From NCBI GenBank assembly GCA_021373185.1, contig JAJFTF010000033.1, positions 1 to 33,878 of the forward strand: 33,878 bases of DNA, read 5' to 3'. The notes beneath the pieces were generated by a model, which worked only from the letters and a program-made list of their open reading frames with translations, was not told the origin of the DNA and searched no databases. Positions 12,169 through 20,679 of the stretch are shown piece by piece (the stretch's first letter is position 1; each line of letters starts with the position of its first letter). The translations under genes and the position numbers were made by a program. This stretch comes from Betaproteobacteria bacterium (lineage in GTDB: Bacteria > Pseudomonadota > Gammaproteobacteria > Burkholderiales > Sulfuricellaceae).

Positions 12169-13164
12169 ATGAAAGCTTTGGTAACCGGCGGTGCCGGCTT
12201 TATAGGAAGCCATTTGGCGGAATTGTTGGTTGCACGAGGCCATGAAGTTCTTGTCGTCGACAATCTCACCTCGGGACGCCTGGAAAACCTAAAAACAATA
12301 ATCGACAATCCGTGCGTTAAATTCGCCAATGTGGATATCCGCGATTATTCCTCACTCATGCCCTTATTCGACGGGGTGGATTGGGTGTTTCATTTGGCGG
12401 GGTTGGCGGATATTGTTCCATCCATCGAAATGCCGGCCCAATATTACAGCACTAATGTTACCGGCACCTTCAATGTTCTCGAATGCGCGCGTCAGCACAA
12501 CGTCAAACGCTTTGTTTATGCTGCCTCGTCGTCGAGCTACGGCATTCCCGATGTGTACCCGACCCCGGAATCGGCGCCGATCAAGCCGCAGTACCCTTAC
12601 GCGCTGACCAAGCACATGGGGGAGGAGCTGGTGTTGCACTGGGCAGCGGTCTACAAATTACCCGCCGTTTCGTTACGGCTATTCAACGTATTCGGAACGC
12701 GTTCACGTACGACCGGTGCATATGGTGCGGTGTTTGGCGTATTCTTGGCGCAAAAGTTGAATGGGCGACCGTTTACCGTTGTCGGCGACGGCGCTCAAAC
12801 GAGAGATTTTACTTATGTGACGGATGTGGCGGCGGCATTCTTGTGCGCTGCGGAGTCGAATGTCACGGGTGAGGCGATGAACGTGGGGAGTGGCAGTCAC
12901 TATAGCGTCAAGCAGTTAGTCGAATTGCTCGGAGGGGAAGTGGAGTTTATTCCAAAGCGCCCTGGGGAACCCGATTGCACGTTCGCCGATATCGGCAAGA
13001 TAGAACGCTTGCTGGGCTGGAAAGCCCATGTCTCCTTCAACGATGGCGTGCATCGGATGCTTGAAAGAATTAACGATTGGAAAGATGCTCCAGTATGGAA
13101 TCCTGCCGCCATTGATCAAGCCACTGCAGCGTGGTTCCGTTGCTTGGGTGAAGGGGATAAATGA
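12169..13164 (+). CDS. NAD-dependent sugar epimerase/dehydratase (extended SDR)
   Basis: A 331-residue extended short-chain dehydrogenase of the GalE/WbpP type. The Rossmann motif GGAGFIG is at residues 7-13 and the NAD ribose region VVDNLTSG at about 29-36. The catalytic Ser lies in the run S120-S123, with Y144 and K148 in YALTK. LFNVFG and a C-terminal VGSGSHYSVKQL sugar-binding part follow. Family members epimerise or oxidise NDP-hexoses at C4 or nearby carbons. Substrate cannot be assigned. It could act on an NDP-sugar made by the kinase/nucleotidyltransferase two genes on. Its stop overlaps the next ATG by 4 bases. Confidence 0.9.
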   Translation: MKALVTGGAGFIGSHLAELLVARGHEVLVVDNLTSGRLENLKTIIDNPCVKFANVDIRDYSSLMPLFDGVDWVFHLAGLADIVPSIEMPAQYYSTNVTGTFNVLECARQHNVKRFVYAASSSSYGIPDVYPTPESAPIKPQYPYALTKHMGEELVLHWAAVYKLPAVSLRLFNVFGTRSRTTGAYGAVFGVFLAQKLNGRPFTVVGDGAQTRDFTYVTDVAAAFLCAAESNVTGEAMNVGSGSHYSVKQLVELLGGEVEFIPKRPGEPDCTFADIGKIERLLGWKAHVSFNDGVHRMLERINDWKDAPVWNPAAIDQATAAWFRCLGEGDK

Positions 13165-13766
13165 TGCCGAATCATCAGGGCGATTTGTCTCTCGCCGCCC
13201 GTATCGATCAGTTCGGGGCGTTACTTGGTTGTTGTGAGATAACCGGAAAGAACCGTGCCGCGCTCGAAGTGGAAGCCGGCATAGAGGCCGCCTTGCAAAG
13301 GCTGACTCAAGGGCGCGAAAGCGGTAGTAATGTTTACGTGATAGGCAATGGTGGTAGCGCCGGCATAGCGGGCCATGCCGTTGTCGATTTTTTGCATGTT
13401 GCGGGATTGCGGGCGTTTACGCTCCACGATTCCTCGCTGTTGACTTGCATGGCGAACGATTACGGTTACGAGAACGCTTTTGCGCGGATATTGGCGAAGG
13501 TTGCGCGACCTGGCGACATATTGATTGCGATCAGCAGTTCGGGGTGCTCGATAAATATCCGCAATGCGGCCACACAGATGGTTAACAGCGGAGGATTGGT
13601 TATGACCGTGAGCGGTTTTGCTCATGACAATCCCTTGCGTTCTATGGGAGAGGTCAATATCTGGCTTGATTCGAGCGACTATGGGCTGGTAGAAATCGGC
13701 CATCAATTTATTTTGCACAACTTGGCAGATCGGCTTGCTGCAGGTTGTGCGAGTGCTTCGTCATGA
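13161..13766 (+). CDS. SIS-domain isomerase, GmhA-like (phosphoheptose isomerase family)
   Basis: A 201-residue SIS protein. Phosphosugar-binding loops GNGGSAGIAGHAVVDF (about residues 63-78) and ISSSGCSINI (about 128-137) are typical of GmhA. A C-terminal EIGHQFILHNLAD carries a His in the position of the GmhA metal or acid-base site. GmhA converts sedoheptulose 7-phosphate to D-glycero-D-manno-heptose 7-phosphate. Here the next three genes encode a HldE-like protein and a split transketolase, so a ketose-to-aldose phosphate isomerase in a special heptose-like pathway fits best. The ATG at 13161 overlaps the previous stop; ATG at 13164 is an equal choice. Confidence 0.85.
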   Translation: MMPNHQGDLSLAARIDQFGALLGCCEITGKNRAALEVEAGIEAALQRLTQGRESGSNVYVIGNGGSAGIAGHAVVDFLHVAGLRAFTLHDSSLLTCMANDYGYENAFARILAKVARPGDILIAISSSGCSINIRNAATQMVNSGGLVMTVSGFAHDNPLRSMGEVNIWLDSSDYGLVEIGHQFILHNLADRLAAGCASASS

Positions 13767-15286
13767 GCACACAGAAAATTCTTGCATTAGGTGAGTTGGC
13801 TGAACTCTCGCGCCGGTTGCGGGCGGAGGGGAAGCGTATCGTCCTGTGCCATGGTACTTTCGATCTCATGCATACCGGCCATATACGTTACCTGCAGTGC
13901 GCAAAGCGGGAGGGCGACATATTGCTGGTCACCGTAACCGGCGACGTTTATGTGAACAAGGGGCCAGGGCGACCGGTATTCAATGAACATTTGCGTGCCG
14001 AGAACCTCGCGGCGCTGGCGTGCGTCGATTTTGTGGCGATCAACCATGCGGTTTCCGCAGTCGAGGCGTTGCATGATATTCGCCCGAATGTTTATGCCAA
14101 AGGCAGCGATTACCGCATGCACGGCGAAGACGTGACCGGGAACATCGCGCTGGAGCAGGAAGCCGTCGAATCGCATGGCGGTCGAATCTTTTATACCGAT
14201 GAGATCACCTTCAGCTCCAGTAGCTTGTTGAACGAACATTTCGGCGTGTTTACGCCGGAAACCAAGGATTTTCTGAAAGCCTTTCGTATCAGATGGGCGG
14301 AGAAGGAAATCCAGCAGATGGTGATGTCGTTATCTGATTTGAATGTGTTGGTGGTAGGGGATGCCATCATCGATCAATATCACTATGTGACACCTTTAGG
14401 ACAGACGGGGAAAGGGAGTTTTCCCGCCGTTCGCTACGATTCGGAAGAGCAGTTTGCCGGGGGGGCTATCGCCGTTGCAAATCATATTGCCGGATTTGTA
14501 AAAAATGTCACTTTAGTGACTGGATTGGGATCGACCGATAGCCACGAGCAATTTATCAGGGAAAAACTCCAGAAAAACATCACTCCGGTCTTTTTTTCTT
14601 TTGCGGATGCGCCGACCGTTACCAAGCGCCGTTTTGTGGACACCGATATGTCCAAGTTGTTTGAGGTTTATTTCTTCAATGGCTCTCCGTCTTTGGGGGA
14701 AGCGGAAGATAAGGCTTGCCAGTGGCTTGACGCCAACGCCGGAGGATTTGACGTGGTGGTCGTGCCTGATTTCGGTAACGGGTTTATCACTCAAAACATG
14801 ACCACGATACTGAGCGGCAAGTCCAGATTCCTCGCGGTCAACACGCAAATCAACAGCGGCAATCGGGGCTATCATGTTATTCACCGCTATCCGCGCGTCG
14901 ATTTTATTTCCCTTAACGAACCGGAACTGCGGATGGCGGCCCATAATCGTCACGACCCCATCGAAGCCGTGTCCGAGCAAGTAGGGGCGCGTGCCCAAGC
15001 CGGGCAATTGGCTGTCACGCGGGGTGTCCTGGGTGTAATGATGTTCGATCGGGAGCATAAATCATTTTTTAACGTGCCGGCACTTTCCACGAAAGTTGTC
15101 GACCGCATCGGTGCGGGTGATGCGTTCCTGTCATTGGCGGGGATTTGCCTGGGGCGCGGGTTGCCGCCGGAGGTCGCGGCTTTTGTCGGCAGCGCCGCAG
15201 CGGCGATAGACGTACAAATTGTCTGTAACCGCGAACCTATCGCTGCTTCAGCATTGTTGAAATACATTTCCACGCTGCTGAAATGA
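13763..15286 (+). CDS. HldE-like bifunctional sugar nucleotidyltransferase-kinase with reversed domain order
   Basis: A 507-residue protein. Residues 15-150 form a cytidylyltransferase-like domain with GTFDLMHTGHIRYL (HxGH at 37-40) and a YAKGSDYR segment, matching the adenylyltransferase half of HldE (RfaE). Residues 190-507 form a PfkB/ribokinase-like domain with an N-terminal VVGDAIIDQY and GG sugar site, and a C-terminal DRIGAGDAF with catalytic D453. In Escherichia coli HldE the kinase is N-terminal and the transferase C-terminal; here they are swapped. The expected joint reaction is phosphorylation of a sugar 7-phosphate at C1 and its activation to an NDP-sugar. Substrate and nucleotide are unknown. 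I chose ATG 13763, in an ATGA overlap with the SIS gene. Confidence 0.88.
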   Translation: MSTQKILALGELAELSRRLRAEGKRIVLCHGTFDLMHTGHIRYLQCAKREGDILLVTVTGDVYVNKGPGRPVFNEHLRAENLAALACVDFVAINHAVSAVEALHDIRPNVYAKGSDYRMHGEDVTGNIALEQEAVESHGGRIFYTDEITFSSSSLLNEHFGVFTPETKDFLKAFRIRWAEKEIQQMVMSLSDLNVLVVGDAIIDQYHYVTPLGQTGKGSFPAVRYDSEEQFAGGAIAVANHIAGFVKNVTLVTGLGSTDSHEQFIREKLQKNITPVFFSFADAPTVTKRRFVDTDMSKLFEVYFFNGSPSLGEAEDKACQWLDANAGGFDVVVVPDFGNGFITQNMTTILSGKSRFLAVNTQINSGNRGYHVIHRYPRVDFISLNEPELRMAAHNRHDPIEAVSEQVGARAQAGQLAVTRGVLGVMMFDREHKSFFNVPALSTKVVDRIGAGDAFLSLAGICLGRGLPPEVAAFVGSAAAAIDVQIVCNREPIAASALLKYISTLLK

Positions 15287-15333
15287 CGGCTGTTACCAGT
15301 AGTTTTGCGTATGGATTATAGGGAGTTAATCTG

Positions 15334-16149
15334 TTGTCGATGATAGGTAAAGGTACGATGGATCATCCAAATATCCTGGATATTGCCAAGCGCATACGCC
15401 ATAGCATTATCGAACTGGCCTGTGTTTCGCAGGGGCCGCATGTCGGCACGGCGCTTTCATGTGCGGACATTTTGACCACGCTGTATTTTCAGGTCATGCG
15501 CCTGGACGACTGGGAATCGCGCGATATCGGCATACTCAGCAAGGGGCATGCCGCGATGGCGCTTTATGCCACTCTGGCCGAGAAAGGGATCATCGACAAG
15601 GAATTGCTTAAAGGTTATTGCCTTAACGATGGCACATTGCCTGCGCATCTCGATCGGTTTTCGGCGAAGGGCGTCGAAGTGTCAGCCGGGTCGCTCGGCC
15701 ATGGCTTCAATATCGGGTTGGGAATGGCCTACGGGTTCAAGAAGCGTGAGCTGGATCGGCGGGTATTCGTGGTGATCGGCGACGGAGAAAGCCAGGAAGG
15801 TTCGATCTGGGAGGGGGCGCTTTTTGCACCCACGATGGGCTTGGATAATTTTACAGTGATCGTCGATTACAATAATTTGCAGGGCTATGGGCGTCCGAAC
15901 GATATTTGCAGTTTCCATCCTTTTGCGGAGAAATGGCAGGCTTTCGGCTGGCATACAGTCGAAGTGGATGGTCATGATCATGTAGCCCTGCAACGGGCGA
16001 TGAACGAGCCGACTGCGGGTAAACCCCGCGCTGTAATTGCTCATACGACCAAGGGCAAGGGCGTGCCATTCATGGAGGATCAACTGGTCTGGCATTACTA
16101 CATCGTCACCGAAGAAATCCGTAAGCAGTCGCTGGAGGCGTTGCGATGA
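15334..16149 (+). CDS. Transketolase, N-terminal subunit
   Basis: A 271-residue thiamine-diphosphate enzyme subunit matching the N-terminal third of transketolase. It has HVGTALSCADILTTLYF, SKGHAAMALYA and the cofactor-binding motif GDG at 149-151 followed by NN at 180-181. GDGESQEGSIWEGAL is near-canonical. With the next gene it makes an active enzyme that moves a two-carbon ketol unit between phosphosugars. I chose TTG 15334 because GGGAG lies 8 bases upstream; ATG 15358 (263 residues) is possible. Split transketolases are common in secondary-metabolite and surface-sugar clusters and in archaea. A housekeeping full-length tkt would be expected elsewhere in the genome, so this copy is probably dedicated. 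Confidence 0.93.
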   Translation: MSMIGKGTMDHPNILDIAKRIRHSIIELACVSQGPHVGTALSCADILTTLYFQVMRLDDWESRDIGILSKGHAAMALYATLAEKGIIDKELLKGYCLNDGTLPAHLDRFSAKGVEVSAGSLGHGFNIGLGMAYGFKKRELDRRVFVVIGDGESQEGSIWEGALFAPTMGLDNFTVIVDYNNLQGYGRPNDICSFHPFAEKWQAFGWHTVEVDGHDHVALQRAMNEPTAGKPRAVIAHTTKGKGVPFMEDQLVWHYYIVTEEIRKQSLEALR

Positions 16150-17066
16150 GAAATGCCTTTATCGACACGGTGATTGAAGAATGTTTGCGTCGGGATGATA
16201 TTTTTATCATCAGCGGCGATGCCGGCCTGGGCGTTTTCGATGAGTTTGGTAAACAGCGCCCTGACCGTTTTCTCAATCTCGGGGTGGCTGAGCAGAATGC
16301 GATTGGTTGTGCGGCAGGCATGGCATTGGCTGGCTTCAGGGTTTATGTCTACAACATCGTGCCCTTCGTTCTGTACCGTTGTTACGAGCAAGTTCGGAAC
16401 GACATCTGCTATCAGCAATTGCCGGTTACGCTGGTCGGCATTGGCAGCGGGTTCAGTTACGCGCCGATGGGGATGACGCATTATTCCGTCGAAGACCTTG
16501 GCGTTGCCCAGACCTTGCCGAATCTGCGCGTGTTTTCGCCAGCCGATCCTACCGAGGCTGAGGCATCTGCCCGCTTCACACTGGCTGGCAGTGAACCCAC
16601 CTACGTACGTTTGGCCAAACGCGGAGAACCGAGGGTACACCTGGATGCGCTGCCTGATGTAACGCGTCCGATCCAGCTTGCCGAAGGGCGCGATGTCGCA
16701 TTGGTTTTTCATGGCACGGTGGTCGGCGAAGTGCTGGAGGCGCATCGAATACTCGGTGAAATGGGCGTATCGGCAAAGGTCATTTCACTCCCGTTGATCA
16801 ATCCCTGCCCGATTGACCAACTGGATGAAATGTTGGAGGGCATCGGGCAAGTGGTGACGATAGAGGAACATTTCGTCGATAGCGGACTCGGTTGCCGACT
16901 CGCTTTATGGAGCGCAGCGAACAGGCCGAACTGGCGCTTGAGCCGCATGGGCATCAAGCCGGAATATGTCCACGCGGTAAAGAAGCAGGAGGGAATGCGG
17001 GCGCATTATAGTCTGACTTCCGCGCACATCGCTTCGCATGTGCGAAGCTTGTTGGTAAAGAATTAA
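16146..17066 (+). CDS. Transketolase, C-terminal subunit
   Basis: A 306-residue partner of the preceding subunit, containing the pyrimidine-binding and C-terminal transketolase domains. NLGVAEQNAIGCAAGMAL includes E49, in the position of the catalytic glutamate that activates thiamine diphosphate. GFSYAPMGMTHYSVEDLG and VFSPADPTEAEA follow, and a C-terminal domain starts at about residue 185. It overlaps the N-subunit gene by ATGA, with GGAGG 7 bases upstream of its start, so equal translation is expected. The stop TAA shares one base with the ATG of the next radical SAM gene. A 1-deoxyxylulose-phosphate-synthase-like activity is a less likely alternative. Confidence 0.93.
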   Translation: MRNAFIDTVIEECLRRDDIFIISGDAGLGVFDEFGKQRPDRFLNLGVAEQNAIGCAAGMALAGFRVYVYNIVPFVLYRCYEQVRNDICYQQLPVTLVGIGSGFSYAPMGMTHYSVEDLGVAQTLPNLRVFSPADPTEAEASARFTLAGSEPTYVRLAKRGEPRVHLDALPDVTRPIQLAEGRDVALVFHGTVVGEVLEAHRILGEMGVSAKVISLPLINPCPIDQLDEMLEGIGQVVTIEEHFVDSGLGCRLALWSAANRPNWRLSRMGIKPEYVHAVKKQEGMRAHYSLTSAHIASHVRSLLVKN

Positions 17067-18130
17067 TGTCCACTCTCTACAGCAACCTGAAGTTTCTGCG
17101 TTATGCCGATCATATCGAGGCCTTGCGTGAGCAGCGCGTCGTGGCACCGGTACATATCCGCATCAAGCCGATAAATCGCTGCAACCACGATTGCTGGTAC
17201 TGCGCTTACCGTGTCAGCAATTTGCAATTGGGCGAGGATATCGACTACGAGGATACGATTCCCGAAAACAAGATGTTCGAGATCGTGGACGATGTGATTG
17301 CCATGGGGGTGAAAGCGGTCACTTTCTCCGGCGGCGGCGAACCGCTGCTGTACAAACCCTTGCCGGAAGTGGTGAAACGCCTTGCGGAGGGTGGGGTACG
17401 GGTGGCAACGCTGACCAATGGTTCCAACCTCAAGGGTAAAGTGGCGGATGCTTTTGCCGAATATGGCACATGGGTGCGGGTATCGACCGACGCCTGGGAT
17501 GACCGCAGCTTTGCCAAATCGCGCGGCATTCATGAGGGCGAATTTTCGCGCCTGTTACGCAACTTGAGCGGGTTCGCCGCACGTGGTTCGAAATGTGTGC
17601 TGGGCGTGAGTTTTATCGTCGACGAGGCGAATAGCAGCCATTTGTACGATGCCTGCGTGTTGCTAAAAAATTCCGGTGTAAATCACGTGAAGTTTTCCGG
17701 GGTCGTCGTGAGTAATTCAGGGGCGGAAAACAATGTTTATCATGCGCGCATACGTGATATCGTCACCGAACAGATCGAGCGTGCCCGCTCTCTGGCGGAC
17801 GACCGTTTTGCCGTGATCAATCATTATCACGACCTGGATGATCGTTTTGAAAAAACCTACACCATGTGTCCCTACCTGATGTTTCTCACGGTGATTGGCG
17901 CCGATTGCGTGGTTTACTCCTGCCAGGATAAAGCATTCACACAATCCGGTACGCTGGGTTCGATCAAGGATCGCAGATTCAAGGACTTCTGGTTTTCCGA
18001 GGAAAATCGGCAGCGCTTGTTCGGGCTCGACCCATCCAGAGACTGTTCGCATCATTGCGTTTCGCACGGAAAAAATTTGGCAATCATGGATTTGCTTTCC
18101 ATTGATCCCGATCACGGTACGTTTGTTTAA
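17066..18130 (+). CDS. Radical SAM enzyme with SPASM/twitch-like C-terminus (rSAM-2)
   Basis: A 354-residue radical SAM protein with C39-NHD-C43-WY-C46 and a FSGGGEPLL AdoMet motif at about residues 90-98. A C-terminal set of cysteines (C268, C281, C286, C327, C331) suggests one auxiliary FeS cluster. It aligns by eye with rSAM-1 through CNHxCxxC, GxKxVxxxGxGEPLL and a TN strand, so the two are paralogues. It starts on the last base of the transketolase stop (TAATG), so coupling to that subunit is tight. A redox or dehydration step on the sugar made by the transketolase route is a reasonable guess; a peptide substrate is less likely as no small precursor peptide is seen. Confidence 0.85.
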   Translation: MSTLYSNLKFLRYADHIEALREQRVVAPVHIRIKPINRCNHDCWYCAYRVSNLQLGEDIDYEDTIPENKMFEIVDDVIAMGVKAVTFSGGGEPLLYKPLPEVVKRLAEGGVRVATLTNGSNLKGKVADAFAEYGTWVRVSTDAWDDRSFAKSRGIHEGEFSRLLRNLSGFAARGSKCVLGVSFIVDEANSSHLYDACVLLKNSGVNHVKFSGVVVSNSGAENNVYHARIRDIVTEQIERARSLADDRFAVINHYHDLDDRFEKTYTMCPYLMFLTVIGADCVVYSCQDKAFTQSGTLGSIKDRRFKDFWFSEENRQRLFGLDPSRDCSHHCVSHGKNLAIMDLLSIDPDHGTFV

Positions 18131-18149
18131 ATCCACATAGCGAGGTTTT

Positions 18150-18809
18150 ATGGGCAGACTGCTCGACATCGTTACACCACTGCACCGTCAAACCAAGCGT
18201 GACTGCCTGGCGCGCATGGTGGACGACAAGGTGCAGTGTATGCTCAAGGCGAAAGAATACGAACATGATTATTGGGACGGTGACCGTCGCTACGGCTATG
18301 GCGGATACCGTTACGATGGCCGCTGGAAATCGGTCGCCGAGCAATTGATCGCGACCTACAACCTGGCGCCGGATGCCAGGATTCTGGATGTCGGGTGCGG
18401 CAAAGGATTCTTGTTGTATGAGCTCAAGCTATTGCTGCCGGCGGCGACCTGTGTCGGATTCGATGTCTCCAGGCATGGTCTGGCCGATGCGCCCGACGGA
18501 ATCCGCGATGCCCTGTTTCACTATCGCGCACAGGACCCCCTTCCGTTTGGCGACAAGCAATTCGATCTGGTGATTTCCTTGGGGTGCTTGCATAACCTTC
18601 GCGTGTTCGATTTGAAAGCCGCGCTCGGGGAAATTGAACGTGTCGGTCAACATGCTTATGTGATGGTCGAGAGTTACCGCAACGAGCAGGAAATGTTCAA
18701 TCTCGAGTGCTGGGCGCTGACGGCGGAGTCGCTATTCGATACTGCGGAATGGATCTGGTTGTACTCGCAGTTTGGCTACACTGGCGATTACGAATTTATC
18801 TATTTTTGA
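18150..18809 (+). CDS. Class I SAM-dependent methyltransferase
   Basis: A 219-residue protein with motif I ILDVGCGKG at residues 78-86, an acidic strand end (GFDVS) and a post-motif LVISLGCLHNL. The N-terminal 60 residues are rich in Tyr, Asp and Arg (YWDGDRRYGYGGYRYDGRW) and have no recognised fold. A GAGG ribosome site precedes the ATG. The family is too broad to fix O-, N- or C-methylation. Its place between rSAM-2 and a sugar cupin suggests a sugar or sugar-lipid acceptor (inference). Confidence 0.85.
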   Translation: MGRLLDIVTPLHRQTKRDCLARMVDDKVQCMLKAKEYEHDYWDGDRRYGYGGYRYDGRWKSVAEQLIATYNLAPDARILDVGCGKGFLLYELKLLLPAATCVGFDVSRHGLADAPDGIRDALFHYRAQDPLPFGDKQFDLVISLGCLHNLRVFDLKAALGEIERVGQHAYVMVESYRNEQEMFNLECWALTAESLFDTAEWIWLYSQFGYTGDYEFIYF

Positions 18810-18886
18810 ATGACAACATCTAACGTTTGCCGCAGTTCTTTTTGTCGACTAACCTGCAATGGGAACGCAATGAGGGATGGTCAGCT

Positions 18887-19435
18887 TTGAACAGCAATAA
18901 ATTCCACGCCATAAACCCGGAAGTGCTGTATTCGGACGTAGCGATAACAACGGCTGATCGTTCCGATGTCGATCTTTTTAAACAATTATCGTCGCATAAT
19001 TCGAGAAAACGTATTCGATTGTGTACCCATGACAGCCCGGATGATCGATTGCATGAGATGCTGATCGTCCACGAACGTGGCGCTTACGTGCACCCGCACA
19101 AACACCCCGGCAAGACCGAATCCATGCACATCATCGAGGGGGAGGCAGATATTGTCATATTTGACGATGAAGGCCGGATAACCCGCATTATCAACATGGG
19201 AGACTATGCTTCTGGCCGGGTTTTTTATTACCGGATGGCTGTTTCCGCATTTCACACCATGATTATTCGTTCAGATGTGCTTGTGTTCCACGAAACCACC
19301 AACGGCCCTTTTGTCCGCAGTGAAACTGTTTTTGCACCATGGGCGCCGGAAGACGGCGACATTGGTCGTGTAAACGCCTTTATGGCCGACCTGGACGACA
19401 GAGTCAGCCTTAACAATGCACAATTAAAGAGGTAG
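18887..19435 (+). CDS. Cupin-fold protein, WbuC-like
   Basis: A small double-stranded beta-helix protein of about 182 residues. The segment MLIVHERGAYVHPHKHPGKTESMHIIEG is the cupin motif 1 region with a clustered His set (HPHKH then E and H) able to bind a metal. IFDDEGRITRIINMGD and a second His in AFHTMI complete the fold. This arrangement matches the WbuC family found in O-antigen loci, whose biochemical role is not established. I prefer TTG 18887 with GAGGG 10 bases upstream; a longer TTG start at 18827 (202 residues) cannot be excluded. No ATG is available in frame before the conserved region. Confidence 0.75.
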   Translation: MNSNKFHAINPEVLYSDVAITTADRSDVDLFKQLSSHNSRKRIRLCTHDSPDDRLHEMLIVHERGAYVHPHKHPGKTESMHIIEGEADIVIFDDEGRITRIINMGDYASGRVFYYRMAVSAFHTMIIRSDVLVFHETTNGPFVRSETVFAPWAPEDGDIGRVNAFMADLDDRVSLNNAQLKR

Positions 19436-19437
19436 GC

Positions 19438-20679
19438 ATGGCGGATGTCATTCATCGTCGCAGAGATTGCCGTGGTTGTGGCAGTCACGATCTGGAACTG
19501 GTTTTCAGTTTGAGGCCAACCCCGATCGGTGATGCTTATGTCACCCCGGAACAGGTAAACGTGCCGCAACCCAGTTATCCGATAGATCTCCACATGTGCA
19601 AGCAGTGCGGCTTGGCGCAGATACTGGATGTCATTGATCCGGAAATTCTTTACGGAGAATACATTTACATAACGGCAAGCTCCTTGGGCTTGGCAGAGCA
19701 TTTTCGTGGCTATGCCGATAATGTAATTGAGCGGCTGGGGCTGAAGCCGGATTCTCTCGTCGTCGACATCGGCAGCAACGACGGCACCTTGCTGAAACAG
19801 TTTCAGGCACGGGGGATGCGTGTGCTGGGGGTCGAGCCTGCCGCCCATATTGCTGCCCAGGCGACTGTCAGCGGCATTGATACCATCGATAAATTCTTCG
19901 CACCCGATCTCGCCAGGCAGATGGTCGCCGAACATGGGCACGCCAAGCTGGTTACAGCCAACAACGTGTTCGCCAATATTGACGACCTCACATCCTGGGT
20001 CGAGGCAATTAACCTGTTGCTCGCTGCTGACGGAGTGTTTGTATTCGAAAGCTACTATCTCGCTGACCTGGTAGAGAACATGGTGTTCGATTTTATCTAC
20101 CATGAGCACCTTTCTGCATTTTCGGTGAAACCTATTCAGGCATTGTTTAAGCGTGTGAACATGGAGCTGATTGCCGTTCAGCGCGTGCCAACCAAGGGTG
20201 GCTCGTTGCGATATTTTGTCCAGCGCTCGGGTGGGCCGCTGGTGAATGACGGTTCGGTGGAGGCTATGCTGGTCATGGAAAACAGCATGGGCTTATATCG
20301 GAAGGAAACTTTTATTGCCTTTGCCGACAAGGTCAACAATCTCAAGGAAAAAACGCGGGCCTATCTTGCCCAAGCCAAGAGCGAAGGGAAAAAGATCGCC
20401 GGTTTCGGTGCATCTATCACCGGCACGACGCTGATCTACCATTTTGAAATCGGCGGCTACCTTGATTATCTGGTCGATGATAATCCGGCAAAACAGGGTC
20501 GATATAGCCCGGGGCTTCATCTGCCGGTTCTGCCTTCGACGGCTCTTTATGAGCACAAGCCCGATTGCGTGGTTGTCCTGGCGTGGCGGTACGCAGAACC
20601 TTTTATGAAGAAAAACCAGGCCTACCTCGACAACGGCGGCTGTTTTATCATTCCAGTACCTGAGCTTAGGGTGATCTGA
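19438..20679 (+). CDS. Sugar C-methyltransferase, TylC3/NovU/TcaB9 type
   Basis: A 413-residue three-part enzyme. The N-terminal zinc-binding part has C11, C14, C54 and C57 (CRGC, CKQC). The SAM domain has VVDIGSNDGTLL at 108-119. The C-terminal Rossmann-like part starts at about residue 310 with GFGASITGTTLIYHF. The motif Y221-H222-E223-H224 followed by LSAFS matches the conserved active-site segment of 4-keto-sugar C3-methyltransferases such as TcaB9. Such enzymes add a methyl branch to an NDP-4-keto-6-deoxysugar. This implies that a 4-keto-sugar nucleotide exists in the pathway. An excellent AGAGGTAGGC precedes the ATG, and the stop shares a base with the next start (TGATG). Confidence 0.92.
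   Translation: MADVIHRRRDCRGCGSHDLELVFSLRPTPIGDAYVTPEQVNVPQPSYPIDLHMCKQCGLAQILDVIDPEILYGEYIYITASSLGLAEHFRGYADNVIERLGLKPDSLVVDIGSNDGTLLKQFQARGMRVLGVEPAAHIAAQATVSGIDTIDKFFAPDLARQMVAEHGHAKLVTANNVFANIDDLTSWVEAINLLLAADGVFVFESYYLADLVENMVFDFIYHEHLSAFSVKPIQALFKRVNMELIAVQRVPTKGGSLRYFVQRSGGPLVNDGSVEAMLVMENSMGLYRKETFIAFADKVNNLKEKTRAYLAQAKSEGKKIAGFGASITGTTLIYHFEIGGYLDYLVDDNPAKQGRYSPGLHLPVLPSTALYEHKPDCVVVLAWRYAEPFMKKNQAYLDNGGCFIIPVPELRVI

Noticed and set aside
13350..13360. ops/JUMPstart-like GGTGGTAGCGC
   Set aside because: It encodes the conserved GGSA loop of the SIS protein and lies within a gene, not in a leader, so RfaH control is not supported.
19252..20109. 285-codon minus-strand open frame
   Set aside because: It is antisense to the cupin and C-methyltransferase genes, both of which have clear motifs and ribosome sites.
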